Shown piece after piece: positions 11,683 through 21,950 of a DNA stretch of 64,000 bases. How positions within the stretch are numbered: the first letter of the stretch is position 1; each line of letters opens with the position of its first letter. The notes under the pieces were generated by a model. The model had not been told where the DNA came from. It saw only the letters and a list, made by a program, of their open reading frames with translations, and did no database searches. Source of the stretch: Colocasia esculenta (taxonomy: Eukaryota; Streptophyta; Magnoliopsida; Alismatales; Araceae). Location: contig CM024757.1 of assembly GCA_014218235.1 (NCBI GenBank), positions 148,441,371-148,505,370 on the forward strand, read 5' to 3'. Both the position numbers and the translations under genes were made by a program.

Positions 11683-13071
11683 TGTAACATCCTGTTACCT
11701 TTAGGGGTTAGCCCTCCCGCCTATGGTCGCAACATAGGGACCCGTCGCATCTGAAGACTCAGGCTTGTTGTGGCCCTGTTAGCCGGCTCGGTATTGTCGC
11801 GACGCGCTTACGGGTCGCCTTCCGTTTTTCTTGTCGTGACAGGCAGAACCGTCATGTTCTAGTCGCAACGGATCGATATGTCGCCTCTCTGAATGAGAGC
11901 TGACTGTCGACATGTTGTGTTTCTACTTCTGCTGCGACTTGGTTTTCTTGGCACCTGTGTTGTTCCTAGTGGCAGTTACACAAATCTCTTCACCCGTGCT
12001 AGGCACTTGAGGGCTTGTCCACAAGACAGGTTGTTACCGTTACCTGGGCCCCGAGCCCCCCCCGCGCGTCTGTTAGAGGGAGTTCTCGGGCAGCAGGCGT
12101 GTCAAGCATGGACTTGGAGCAAAGGGGAAAATAGTGGGCACAACGGAGTGGAGTTATTTGTAGAGCTCTCTTAGCTGGTCTAGTTCTCTGAGGTAGTGTG
12201 GTGCTCTTACGGTGTGGACCAGCTAGTCCTTTCTCACTGCCTCAGTCTACCTGGTTCTGGAACCATTTAGAGGGGTCAGGCGTGGGACTGTAGTCTGGCC
12301 AGAGTACGGCAGTTGCGTTTGCTCTTAGTTCTGCATCTCACTCCGATGGGAGGTGCTAGACATGGACCGTTGGTCGAGGGTAAGGCGCGTGGCGCACCTA
12401 ACTGGCTAACTAGTGTAGCGTTCTATAGCTAGTGTGTTTGTGCAGGCAGTTTCTACTATCTATGTTTACAGCTGGGTCTTGTGGTGCCATGGTGTCCACG
12501 GGTTTTTCCGGTTCCGCTAAGTAGCTTAGACCGATGACCGTGTAGTTTCTTTCACGCTTCCGCACTTGACTCTGTTTAGTAGAATAGATTATAATGCTTT
12601 ATTTAATTATTGCACATTAGTTCTATTCTGCTGTTAGAACCAATGGGAGATTAGTAGTCCCTACTGGGCTTCTTTGTGAAGCTCACTCCTTGTTTTGTAG
12701 GTGAGACTTCACAGCAGCTCCCTCCGCGGCGGACTGAGGAGACGGGCCCGCAGTAGTCGGCATCTCTAGTGGCAGTGTTCTCCCAGCAGTTGTACTTCAC
12801 CCTCGGGGTATGCCCCTAAGGGATGTGTTCTTTCCTGTTTATTTCAGCAGTTGTACTTTATTTACTTTGGGACTGTACTAGACTGTTACTTAGTGTTGGA
12901 CACTCTTCGTTCACTTGTGGTGCACTTTAGTATGTTTGTTGCTATTTATTTCTATTACATATCTTGTTAGACCGATCCGTTAGCCCTTCCGGGTCTCCGG
13001 ACCTGTGGGCGGCGGTGTCGGTGTTCGGATCCTTGGTGAGAATCGGGGGTCCGAGCGCGAGGGTTGTTACA
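11683..13071 (+). repeat. gypsy-1 3' LTR (1.39 kb)
   Basis: Starts TGTAACATCC at 11683 after GGTTAGAT and ends GGTTGTTACA at 13071. The second half is similar to the gypsy-4 LTR (for example CACTTGAGGGCTTGTCC and the block that precedes CTTTTTAGCCC-type ends), but it is about 1.1 kb shorter than the gypsy-4 LTR, so part has been lost or the subfamily is shorter. GTCGC/GCGAC motifs crowd 11725-11890. ORFs inside are chance. Confidence 0.82.
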
Positions 13072-13465
13072 CCTATAAATTTAATGACAGTCGAAAAGAA
13101 GGAGATGTATGAGTGTGGGAGATAACAAGCCATATACAAGAAAGAAAAGAGAGACATAAGCACATACACAAGAAGAGGTGAAAAATTTGCAAGTGTGCTA
13201 CGCCAAGCTTCCTCTCCATAGACATTGCATGGGCGCTGCATTGAAGTCTTGCATGTGCATGCAGTGAAGCAGCTACTCAGAACTCACCTTTAAAGGTTCT
13301 CTTCGTAGACTCAGAAGTTATTCTTCAGACCAAATCTCTCTTTCTTATTCTTGTAGTCTGAAGTCTAGTCCTCCATATAGTTATGATTTGCTTAAAAAAC
13401 TCAAAATATACATTAACACCCAGTTTACTCCTCCTCTTGGGTACGTACTATGCTCTAGACCTACA
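13072..13465 (+). repeat. copia-2 LTR remnant (3' end)
   Basis: Sequence between the gypsy-1 LTR and a primer-binding site at 13467. It ends CTACA just before that site, as an LTR should, and holds a CT-rich leader-like stretch. The left edge is not visible; gypsy-1 probably inserted into it. Confidence 0.5.
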
Positions 13466-13466
13466 G

Positions 13467-13479
13467 TTGGTATCAGAGC
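13467..13479 (+). other. copia-2 primer-binding site
   Basis: Exact TTGGTATCAGAGC, complementary to the 3' end of plant initiator-Met tRNA, followed by a degenerate copia gag. Confidence 0.8.
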
Positions 13480-13509
13480 AATTCTCTATATTAGAGGATT
13501 AACATCTTC

Positions 13510-13900
13510 TAGAGAGATCTATTGCTATGGCTCCACATCTCGTCTGTTCTTATTTGGTGAATGAAGTCTACTATAAGACCACCTTTTTTCAATGGCTCTA
13601 ACTATAGCTAATGGTAAAAATTATATGATCATACACATGAAGGCCATGGATTATGAAATGTGAAAGTTGTAGATATTGGACCACACATACCAAGTTAGAG
13701 CTCAGAAGAGTGGGATATTGAGGATTAAAGAAAAATGTCTATTAATTATAAAGTCATACTAAGGGGTAAAGATAATACCAATGCTCATCTCAATTTGCAG
13801 AATATGAACATAAAGCATGCTCTTCATTTTGTGTTAGATGGCCATATAATGATATAAGCCTACTACATGTTTCACATTAAAAGATCATGAGGAAAGAATT
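13510..13900 (+). pseudogene. copia-2 gag fragment
   Basis: Translation in shifting frames gives RPPFFNGSN, MIIHMKAMDYEM and NMNIKHALHFVLDGH, which fit the start of a UBN2-type copia gag (RPP.F.G..Y..WK..M, then an alpha-helical stretch). Several stops and frame changes are present. It fades out before the CACTA exons that begin near 13930. Confidence 0.5.
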
Positions 13901-13929
13901 TTTTTATAGATTCTTGAGAAGTATAAAAT

Positions 13930-15070
13930 TTTCAGAATATTTGCAGATGTGTAAGTGTAACACAATCCAAGATACTTAGATTCAAAAGTCATGATTATCA
14001 TGTTGTCATGAAACATATTCTTCCCTTTATATGTACAAGGACTTTACCAAAAATTGTGAGCTCAGTCTTAGTTGAACTAAGTAATTTCTTTAGAGAGTTA
14101 TGTTTAAAAAATCTTAATGTGCTTGATGTTCAGAGGGTGGAAAAAAATAATTGCTCTTACACTTTGTCATTTGGAAAGGAGTTTTCCTCCATCTTTGTTT
14201 GACGTTATGGAGCACTATCCATACATCTAGCAACGGAGCCAAGTATTGGTGGACCAGTTCATTATCGATGGATGTACCATATTAAGAGGTTAGTTGATTT
14301 TTAAAAAAAACATATGCATTCTATGTCCTATAATCTTTTTATGTGATTCTTTATAGGTATCTCTCCAAATTAAAGTCATATGTGCATACTAGAAGTCATC
14401 TTGATGGTTTAATTGCTAAATGTTATATTATGGAAGAATGTCTAACTTTTTGTTCAAAATATCTTAGTGGTGGGGAGATAACATTTGATAGATCAATTCG
14501 CAATGATGATAGCACAAATGAGACAAATGCTCTTTGAGGTTCATCTTTCTTTAAACAAGAAGGCCTTCCATTAGGAAAGTTTGATCTAAACCAAGCCCAA
14601 AGATATGTTCTATTAAATTCTGATGAAATTGCAACATACCTTATGTAAGTGCTTATTCTTCCATTTCTTTGTAGGTCATGTATTTGTTAATCTTATCCTT
14701 AGAGCTTTTATTATGTAGGGAACATAAAAAGATCATACAAAGTCAACAACGACGTCCAAAGGATCTAGACCACATTCACAATGAAAGGTTCCCTACATGG
14801 TTTAAGGACAATGCAAGTGATAATAAGAAAAGGAATTTGCAATATATATCTTAAACTATACTATTATGGTTGTATTTATTATGTTTTTTTTTTACTACAA
14901 TAGGTTCAAAGATTACGAAGCTCCAATAGTCAAAATGTCAGTGAGTTTATCACATGCTTGGCTCGTCGTCCAAGTGAGATCACTAGGAGAAGTGGTGGAT
15001 ACATAATAAATGGTTTTAGATTCTATACAAAAAAATCGCGAGATGCATAAGAAAACCCAACATTGTTAGA
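13930..15070 (+). pseudogene. CACTA (En/Spm) transposase relic: DUF4218 and downstream exons
   Basis: FKSHDYHVVMKHILPFI (from about 13970), LSNFFRELCLKNL and HYRWMYHIKR match the DUF4218 domain of TNP2-like CACTA transposases. An intron with GT..AG ends (14289-14356) interrupts Arg; the next exon reads YLSKLKSYVHTRSH, MEECLTFCSKYL and then FDRSIRNDD. A second intron (14645-14718) leads to EHKKIIQSQQRRPKD and WFKDN, and a third, ending about 14903, to RSGGYIINGFRFYT. These are the family's normal landmarks in order. Stops occur at 14200-14202, 14536-14538 and after KKSRDA (about 15047). The 5' part and terminal inverted repeats are not seen. Confidence 0.78.
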
Positions 15071-15106
15071 GTTTGTTGGCCCACGACACCACAGTTGGAG
15101 TCACCT

Positions 15107-15124
15107 GGGGGGGGGGGGGGGGGG
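15107..15124 (+). repeat. 18 bp poly-G tract
   Basis: Eighteen consecutive G at the place where related copia LTRs have a shorter G run (5 at about 2983, 7 at 32762). Length may be uncertain in any assembly. Confidence 0.85.
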
Positions 15125-15848
15125 TGAATAAGTTAATGCATAAAATTGATTTCAAATCAAACACATTAAACTTCAATTAGTGAATATAATTGTGTGCAAT
15201 AAAGATGTAGAGCGCGGAAAGCAATCACATATAAAGAACATAAGGATTTATCCTAATTCGGTCCTTCCCAAATGAAAGTCACACGTCCTGTTCCCAAGCA
15301 AACTCTTGGAATTTCTCTAACTGGGATACAGTTCCCCAATGGACATACAACACCCAGCTCTCTACTGGTCTACTTCTATTTCTCGAGCAAGAAGGAAGCC
15401 CACTTCTTTTACAGGCTCAGAAGTAAACCTACTCTAATTTTGGGAGTGAGTGCTCCCATTGTTTAACCTCCGTCAAATGCTTCTTTACAGAGCTCAGAAG
15501 CCAACTCGCTGGTACAAGCCTCAACATGGTTTCCACTGGTACAAATCCCAGTTGGTCTTCCCATACAAAGGAAATACATAACACCAGCACACCTGTTGGT
15601 CTTCTCTTCACATCGCAAGAGGAACACACCAATCTTTCTTAAGAAAGAAAGAACAAGCTGTCAAGATCAAATTTCGGAATGATGAACATGACTTCCTTGA
15701 TCTCAACAGCAACCGGAGAGCTAAAGGGATAGACATGACTAACACAAGACTATCAGGCTTAAACTCTCCCTCAAAAAAGTACAATAAAACACAGAGAGAG
15801 ATGAGAAAGAATGAAGGCTTGATGCTTTCCACTTGCAGCATTCATCTT

Positions 15849-15854
15849 CTTATA
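15849..15854 (-). promoter_or_regulatory. Possible TATA box of copia-3
   Basis: Minus strand reads TGTATAAG, downstream (minus sense) of the ATCGAT array. Confidence 0.3.
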
Positions 15855-16309
15855 CATCTCTTTGAAGAAAACCATGAGAGAGGAGATCCATTGAAGCTCC
15901 TTCATCTGTTACTTCTTCTTCTTCTCTCTTGTATCTAACATCTTCTTCATATGTCTACCGGATACTTGGAACAGAGGAGAGTGTTCCAGCTTATGCATGT
16001 GTACAAGGTTGTCAGTAGCCGGTCTAACATCGTGTCTATGTAAGTACCGTAGACCTACAGGCAATAAATACTATGATATGGAGAGGGAGACTCAGCCCAT
16101 ACCTCTTTTACCTATAATCCACATTTCTTGCTGACAGCCTGCTATACTAGGTAAGTGTCTTTCCGTCTGCCAAGAAGAGAGAAGTCAGAACATATCTTAT
16201 TGTATGCAGGGTATGTACTCATGCCTACATTTTAGTTATCAAGACATGAGAAATAATAAGTTAAATATGTGAAGAAGATTTGAAATATGTTGCCCGCCAA
16301 AGACATTTT

Positions 16310-16960
16310 TCCAATCGATATATTCAAAAGCAATCAAAAGATACATTTAGTAATTAGAATATGAATACATTAAAAACCAATGTACCACTCATGATATGTT
16401 CAAGAATCATTGTAATGTTCATGAGTTACGCAATAATTGATGCATCCAAAGTATTTAAAACAATATGTTCACTAATCGGAATGTTTATGAACCAATCGAA
16501 ATGAGAAGTGAATAGAACTGAACATTTATTCAATAATTAGAACATTCATAACATCAATCGATATGTTACTAAACCTTTCTTCAATGTTTGGAATACTTAT
16601 AACACCAATATGTAAGATACATAAATTTTGTTCAGTAATCGGTGTAGCACAGACGGCAATCGATAAGAGACTTTTGTTCTCCAATAGGAAGAACACTTAA
16701 ACATCAATCGATAGAAAGCTTTTGTTCTCTAATCAGTAGAGACGTTGTTCTCCAATAGATAGAGACTTTTTTTCTCCAATCGAAAAAACACTTAAACATC
16801 AATCAATAGAAAGCTTTTGTTCTCCAATCGATAGAGATTTTGTTCTCTAATCGATAGAGACTTTGTTCTCCAATCGATATAATACTTCTTTAGTAATCGA
16901 TGTGGCACTTTAGTCTCTAATCAATACACATTGAGCTGTAATCAATATGGAGTTGTAGTG
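16310..16960. repeat. Degenerate ATCGAT tandem array in copia-3 LTR
   Basis: Repeats of the type CCAATCGATAGAGACTTTG with a period of about 22-23 bp, clearest at 16660-16930 and more decayed to the left. Each unit is centred on the palindrome ATCGAT or a one-base variant. It occupies what would be U3 on the minus strand. Confidence 0.85.
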
Positions 16961-16982
16961 CAAATCTTTGAAGTGATAGAAA

Positions 16983-17280
16983 TTATCTTATTTCATGTAC
17001 AATAAGGATTGGGGACTTGCACTTAGTAGCTAATGAAACAATTGAATTTGATGATCTTAGTTTGGTCAGGACAGATATGGATGGGGAAATATTTGACACA
17101 TGAACTTGGCAGCAATATGATGGAGGTAGGTGGTGGCTAGCTCTCTTGTTTTTGAAGGAATAAAGGCCTTCATTTAATTCACTTTGTACACCATCATAGT
17201 AGGCATGTATAACCAAGAATGATAACAATCGGGATTGGCCACCGTCCTCTCCTCCAACCACTCTACGAAAATATCAATGG
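16983..17280 (+). other. Possible continuation of the CACTA relic
   Basis: On the plus strand a frame reads FMYNKDWGLALSS and then ETIEFDDLSLVRTDMDGE. This could be the end of the DUF4216 region of a CACTA transposase after the copia-3 insertion, but similarity is weak. The minus strand has an open frame (16983-17261) with no recognised domain. Confidence 0.25.
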
Positions 17281-17520
17281 TCTAAAATTTAAGCATGAAA
17301 AATTTCTAAGTTCTAGCCTAATATATCAACTTAATAAATATAGAAATGCATGCTCTACTAAACATAAACTCACATCATCTGCAATGTACTTGTGACATAG
17401 AATGTCATGAAGATGCTTACGCACACATTGTTGACAAGTTTATTTCTCAACACTAGTGTACTATTAAAAATTTAAGATGACTAACCAAAAATATTCATTT
17501 CACAATAGAAATGGCATATC
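17281..17520. other. AT-rich stretch, nothing recognised
   Basis: No ORF, repeat or transposon landmark that I can support. Confidence 0.5.
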
Positions 17521-17553
17521 CAAGAATGACAAAGCAATAAAAATAATGTATCT

Positions 17554-17918
17554 ATGAATGACAAAAAAAAAACATGTCAATATGCGATGTAAGAAATGCA
17601 TCAACTAATTGCACTTTATCGACTAGTAACATATCACGCCCGCAGAAATTCTTGTCTTCCTCAATAATGGACTGGAAGGTGAGAGTATTTAATGACATAT
17701 ATTTTAAAATATGTATAAATATTATTAAAAAATAAAAATTCAATTACCATCTCAACATGCATTGGCATAGGCTGGTCATCCCTCACATCTACAACATCTT
17801 CCTTCCTCTCATCCTTCACCTTCTTCTTATTCTTCTGTCCCACTTTTTTCACCTTATCTGTCCATTGGTATGGTGATTGTTCATCGATAGAAGGTTGTAG
17901 ATCTCCTCTTTGCTTCAC
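17554..17918 (-). CDS. Hypothetical two-exon ORF, about 96 aa
   Basis: ATG at 17918 opens a 57-codon exon rich in Lys/Asp/Glu (DKVKKVGQKNKKKVKDE) ending exactly at 17748. GT..AG intron boundaries at 17747-17672 (76 bp, acceptor TTCCAG) join it in phase to SIIEEDKNFCGRDMLL and a stop near 17554. I do not recognise the product. It may be another piece of a transposon-encoded protein. Exact in-phase splice sites are the only support, so this is weak. Confidence 0.22.
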
Positions 17919-18183
17919 TCCTTAGGTAATAAAGAGATTTTTACGATGCTTAAATCTTCTAAATTTGACGCCATAGGCATGACCTTGACTAATTCGGCCT
18001 CATCCATGATGTCTTGGCTCCCCTCCCCTCCCTCTTCTACCCTGGACATATCCACGACATCATCCTTCCCCTTATCATTATAAAATCCTACACTTTCTCC
18101 ATGTTATCTCTTCCCTCACCCTATCCTCTCCCTAGAGTGTCATCACCTCAAATGAACTCTCTTACTTCATTCATGAAGGGCTC
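17919..18183. other. Short CT-rich region, nothing recognised
   Basis: Lies between the hypothetical ORF and the gypsy-2 LTR. Contains C/T-rich sequence and chance ORFs only. Confidence 0.4.
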
Positions 18184-20472
18184 CATAACATCCCAGCCTT
18201 CTTAAGCAGCAAGACTCTCATAAGGATCGCGAGATATTGGATCGTCGCCTTCTGAAGGCGACGGGATGGTCATCGCATTCACAAGGCGAACGCGGTGCCT
18301 TATCCATCACATTCTGGTTTTGGCCATTAGGCAATGTGTGTCGACTTGCTGTCAGGACGATTATGCCATGAGTCAGAACACATGTGATGTGAAAGCGACG
18401 TGCTACTTGTTGCATTAAAAGTAGCACACATGCAGGGCCACGGGTGTCGGGGGCAACTGCCAGGTCTAACAGACTTCTTGGGAATGCGACGTGATGACCG
18501 TCATGCTCATGTGGGGTCCTAACAACTTGGTTGTTGCATTCTGAGGTCTGTGGCCTATATAGGCTAGGCCAATAGATCTTTTCCTCCCTTTCCTCCTTTC
18601 TTCTTCCTCTCCACTCCTCTTCCTCTCTTCTGTCCGAGTTCACTCTTGGGGGCCTTTCTTATCCAACTTGGTTGAGCTTTGACGTGCTAGTGGATCTTCC
18701 TCGCCTATAGGTGGCTTCGACGTAGAGCTTGGAGCGAGGAGGAGGTGGCCACTTACACAAGAAAAGCCCAACATGTTGGTTCTTCAATTTGAGGTAGGGA
18801 CATCAATCCTTCCCCCTAGTTCTAGCTTGCCTAGAGCCTCTCCCTACCTTCTAGAGCCTCATAGGCTTCGTTCTATGGTTCCTTGTTCTATGATTAAGTT
18901 GGGGTCTGTTGACCATGAACATGCATGTGAGCTTTGCATGAGTGTAGTTAGCCTTCCTTGCTATGCATGGGTGTGAATGTGGGTGGTTTGAGCTCCTTTC
19001 ATTTGCTTCTAGTGTTTTGCATGCTCTCCATCCCCAGTTTGTGTTGCATGTGTGTTGTTGGGGAAGATCTTGAGGACTCGGCCATGGCTACTAGCTCTCT
19101 GCCTGTGGTCTCGACAAGTTGGTTTTCGCCTCTAGGTTGCGACACATTCCCCATCGCCTTCGGCTTACTCTAGTTGCACCATCCACACTGTCATGTTATG
19201 GTAGCAACAGTGTGTGTGTCGCCTTCTGCTCTGCAATGCACCGAGCTTGCTATTGCCTTATGGTTGCGATAGCCCATGTGCTGCATTCTCTGTGATAGCG
19301 ATAGGATGTCTATCGCCTTCTCAAACAGAGGGTCGATTGTTTCCATTCGGAGCTATGCTTCCGTCAAGCTTGTGTTTCTCTATTCCTGTGGCACCATTGT
19401 TGTTCCTAGTACGGTACTACACTAGTCGGTTCATCCAGTGCTCGACACTCTTGGGCATGTCTCATTGTGTGGGTTGTTACCGTTTCCCAAACCCCCATCC
19501 TTGTAAGCCCATAGAGAGAGTTCTCCATGCTACGGTGGGTAGACAATGACATCGATTCATTTATAGAGGTCTTGTGATTGCTCTGGGACGCCGAGGTGGT
19601 TCGAGCTTATTCTTCCGACGCAGGCCAGTCAGTCCTTTCCTTGCTACCTCACTCTACATGATTTCGAAACTACAAAGAGGTGTCAAGAATGGGACCTTAG
19701 ATCAGCACAGACTACGGAAGTTGTTGTGGTTCTTTGTGTTCCATGGCCTCACTCTGATGGGAGGACGACAGGCCTAGATGTGCGGTCAAGGGTAAGATGC
19801 TTGTGGCGCTCCTGACCAGTGGACTAGTGGTAGTTGCCTCCGTGGCTGGTGTTCTTGTCCAGACAAGTTACTCTTGTCTATGTGTACAACGGTGTGGTGG
19901 TCACAGTGAGTTGGTTATACGAGATTCATGACTGTGTAGTCTTTTCCCTACCGGCAGTAGTGTAGTAGCTTCCACACTTTCTTTAGTAGAATAGATGGTT
20001 ATTTATTGTTAACCTTTTAATTATACATCTATTCTACTTGTTAGCACTGGTGGGTGATTGGTAGTCCCTACTGGGCTTCTTTGTGAGGCTCACTCCCTTC
20101 CTTTCCAGGTGATGCTTCACAACACGAGCAAGTTGAGCAGCAGATGGAGGAGACAGGGCTGCAATAGCCAGTGTCATCCTTAGTAGTATCCCCTTTGTGC
20201 TTTGGTACTCCACCCTCGGAGTATGCCCCTTAAGGGTTGTGTCTTTCCCTTCTACTTACTATTTGTGTTTGGGACTTGTACCAGACTTGTACTACATACT
20301 TGTGTTTATTTTCACTTGTTCGTTCATTATAGTGTTGTAGTTGTTATTTATTTCCTTTAGGTATCCTGTTAGACTGATCATTCAACCCTTTGGGGTCTCG
20401 GATCCGTGGGTGGTGGCATCAGAAGTTGGGTTCTCGGCGGGAGTCGAGGGTCGGGTTTCCAAGGTTGTTACA
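18184..20472 (+). repeat. gypsy-2 5' LTR (2.29 kb)
   Basis: Starts CATAACATCCC, i.e. the family start TGTAACATCCC with both terminal bases changed by transitions, and ends GGTTGTTACA at 20472. The 3' part aligns with the gypsy-4 LTR, including GGCTTCTTTGTGAGGCTCAC and the CTTTCCAGGTGATGC junction. Palindromes lie near the 5' end. Confidence 0.78.
18243..18263. repeat. Perfect GTCGC-type palindrome in gypsy-2 LTR
   Basis: CGTCGCCTTC, a single T, then GAAGGCGACG: 10 bp perfect arms, 60 bp inside the LTR. The same layout recurs in LTRs of LARD-1, gypsy-4 and solo-1. Confidence 0.9.
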
Positions 20473-20473
20473 G

Positions 20474-20485
20474 TGGTATCAGAGC
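20474..20485 (+). other. gypsy-2 primer-binding site
   Basis: TGGTATCAGAGC, the initiator-Met tRNA complement, one base after the LTR end; followed by AAGGGGTCTATAAGGAC as in gypsy-4. Confidence 0.88.
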
Positions 20486-20607
20486 AAGGGGTCTATAAGG
20501 ACTTGTAATGAAACTAAATAACACAAAGAGTCCCATAGAAAGTACAAGTACACTGCTAGCCATCTGAGTTGTTATACCTAACAATAGTGTACTTGTGCTA
20601 TGCAGAT

Positions 20608-21950
20608 ATGGCTCCGCTAGGCACAGACAAGTCACAGAGTTGCTGGAGCAACAGGGCGATGCACCAGATCAGTCATCCTCACAAAACAGAACATAGCGAG
20701 TGTTCCTCCCCCTCAGGGAGCACAACAATAATAGTGGTACGAGCCTCCACCACCTCTAGTGATGATGATGTCGATGATGGTGCAGATGTGGAGACCCATG
20801 TTCCAGTTTCCCTAATAGTATGAGCAGATGGCAGTAGGAGGAAAACAGTTTGCGCAAATGGCAGCAGGTGTAAGCAATAGCCAATGGCTCCCTAGGCAGT
20901 ACCACTAGCGGCACAATAGGCACCAGACGCAAGAGATGCCTAGCCAGTAGGAGCTGTAGTAGTGGCACCAAAGGATAGGACCACTCTTTTAGAGAGGTTC
21001 TAGCATCTCTGACCCCTGACCTTCTTCGGCGACTACAATCCAGACAGAGCAGAGAGCTGGGTCTATGACCTTGAGCGTACATTCGAGACCATGGACTATG
21101 GGGAGCAAGACCATGTGAGGCTTGCAGTATACCAGCTGAGGAGGTAGCACATAAGTGGTAGAGGACTCAAAGGCAGGCACACTTGCTTGGGCGAAGACTA
21201 GACTAGATCACTTGAGAGCAGTTCTTAGAGGTCTTCCCCGATGGGTTCTTTCCTTTCTACACCCACCGTAAAAGGAGGGACAGTTCCACAAGTTGACTCA
21301 GGGGGACATGTTGGTTACACAGTACCACCAAAAGTTTGTTCAGTTGTTGAGACATGTTTCTCACATTGCTTGCAGTGAGCAGGCACGTATAGAGAGGTTT
21401 ATAGTTGGCCTAAGACCAGAGTTGAGGTGGGCCATGTCTGGTCACTTATGTGACACCTTGGAGATTGCAATGACTAGAGCTACTACTTTGGAGTGGGAGT
21501 CCAAGTTCTAGCCACAGTAGAGAGGAGCTCCTATTCGGTCTTCTCCATACCAGTGCCCTTCTGGCAGTCGAGGCAATGTGACATCTTCTTCCTCTTCGGG
21601 CACAACTAGTTCTTGTTTGCGCTTGATGTTCAAGAAGATGTTCACTCGTGGGTACAGGGGCAGACAACGATGGTAGCAACAGAGGAATCAGGTGGAGGTT
21701 GCAAAGCAATCCATGCAATAGGGTGCAAAGCAAGATTAGCGTGAGGTAGTTTGCTACACTTGCGATTAGCCAGGACACTTCAGGCGAGAGTTCCCGATGG
21801 GGAGAGGTCAACAGCAGCAGCTAGTGCAAACACAATTTTTGCAGCAGACCCCATAATTTTAGCACACTCCCCAACACCAGGCACAGTGTTAGCAGTAGTA
21901 CCAACTACAGTAGCAACGCCAGCAGCGAGGATAGCGTGGACGTGGGCACG
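20608..21950 (+). pseudogene. gypsy-2 gag (degenerate)
   Basis: ATG at 20608 aligns with the gypsy-4 gag start (41527). The capsid region is readable at 21060-21150 (TFETMDYGEQDHVRLAVYQLR) and 21293-21511 (MLVTQYHQKFVQLLRHVSH, then GLRPELRWAMSGHLCDTL). The zinc knuckle at 21752-21793 reads CYTCD-stop-PGHFRREF: a stop at 21767-21769 and the last Cys changed to Phe. Several frameshifts separate the pieces. Confidence 0.75.

Larger units (their letters stand above)
4325..13071 (+). mobile_element. gypsy-1: Tekay/Del-type chromovirus, 5' end cut by copia-1
   Basis: Plus-strand Ty3/gypsy element closely related to gypsy-4 (38863-52242). It consists of partial gag (from 4325), pol to 8238, an inserted LTR (solo-1, 8239-11429), the last integrase segment (11430-11605), and a 3' LTR (11683-13071). 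The 5' LTR and gag start are not in the window because copia-1 inserted in gag. Order of domains gag-PR-RT-RH-INT-chromodomain-like tail is that of gypsy chromoviruses. Confidence 0.88.
15074..16980 (-). mobile_element. copia-3: minus-strand copia LTR inserted in the CACTA relic
   Basis: The left end TGTTGGCCCACG at 15074 is followed by the G-tract and GTGAATA that also mark the copia LTR ends at 2949 and 32739, so the LTR is read on the minus strand. It contains a TATA-like TATAAG (15849-15854) and, further upstream on that strand, an ATCGAT array (16310-16960). No gag-pol or primer site is visible, which suggests a solo LTR or fragment. The right edge near 16980 is approximate and I could not match a target-site duplication; 15064 is another possible left end. 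Confidence 0.55.

Noticed and set aside
15107..15124. Poly-G tract as a regulatory G-quadruplex
   Set aside because: Related copia LTRs have a short G run at this place; the length here is more likely expansion or sequencing noise.
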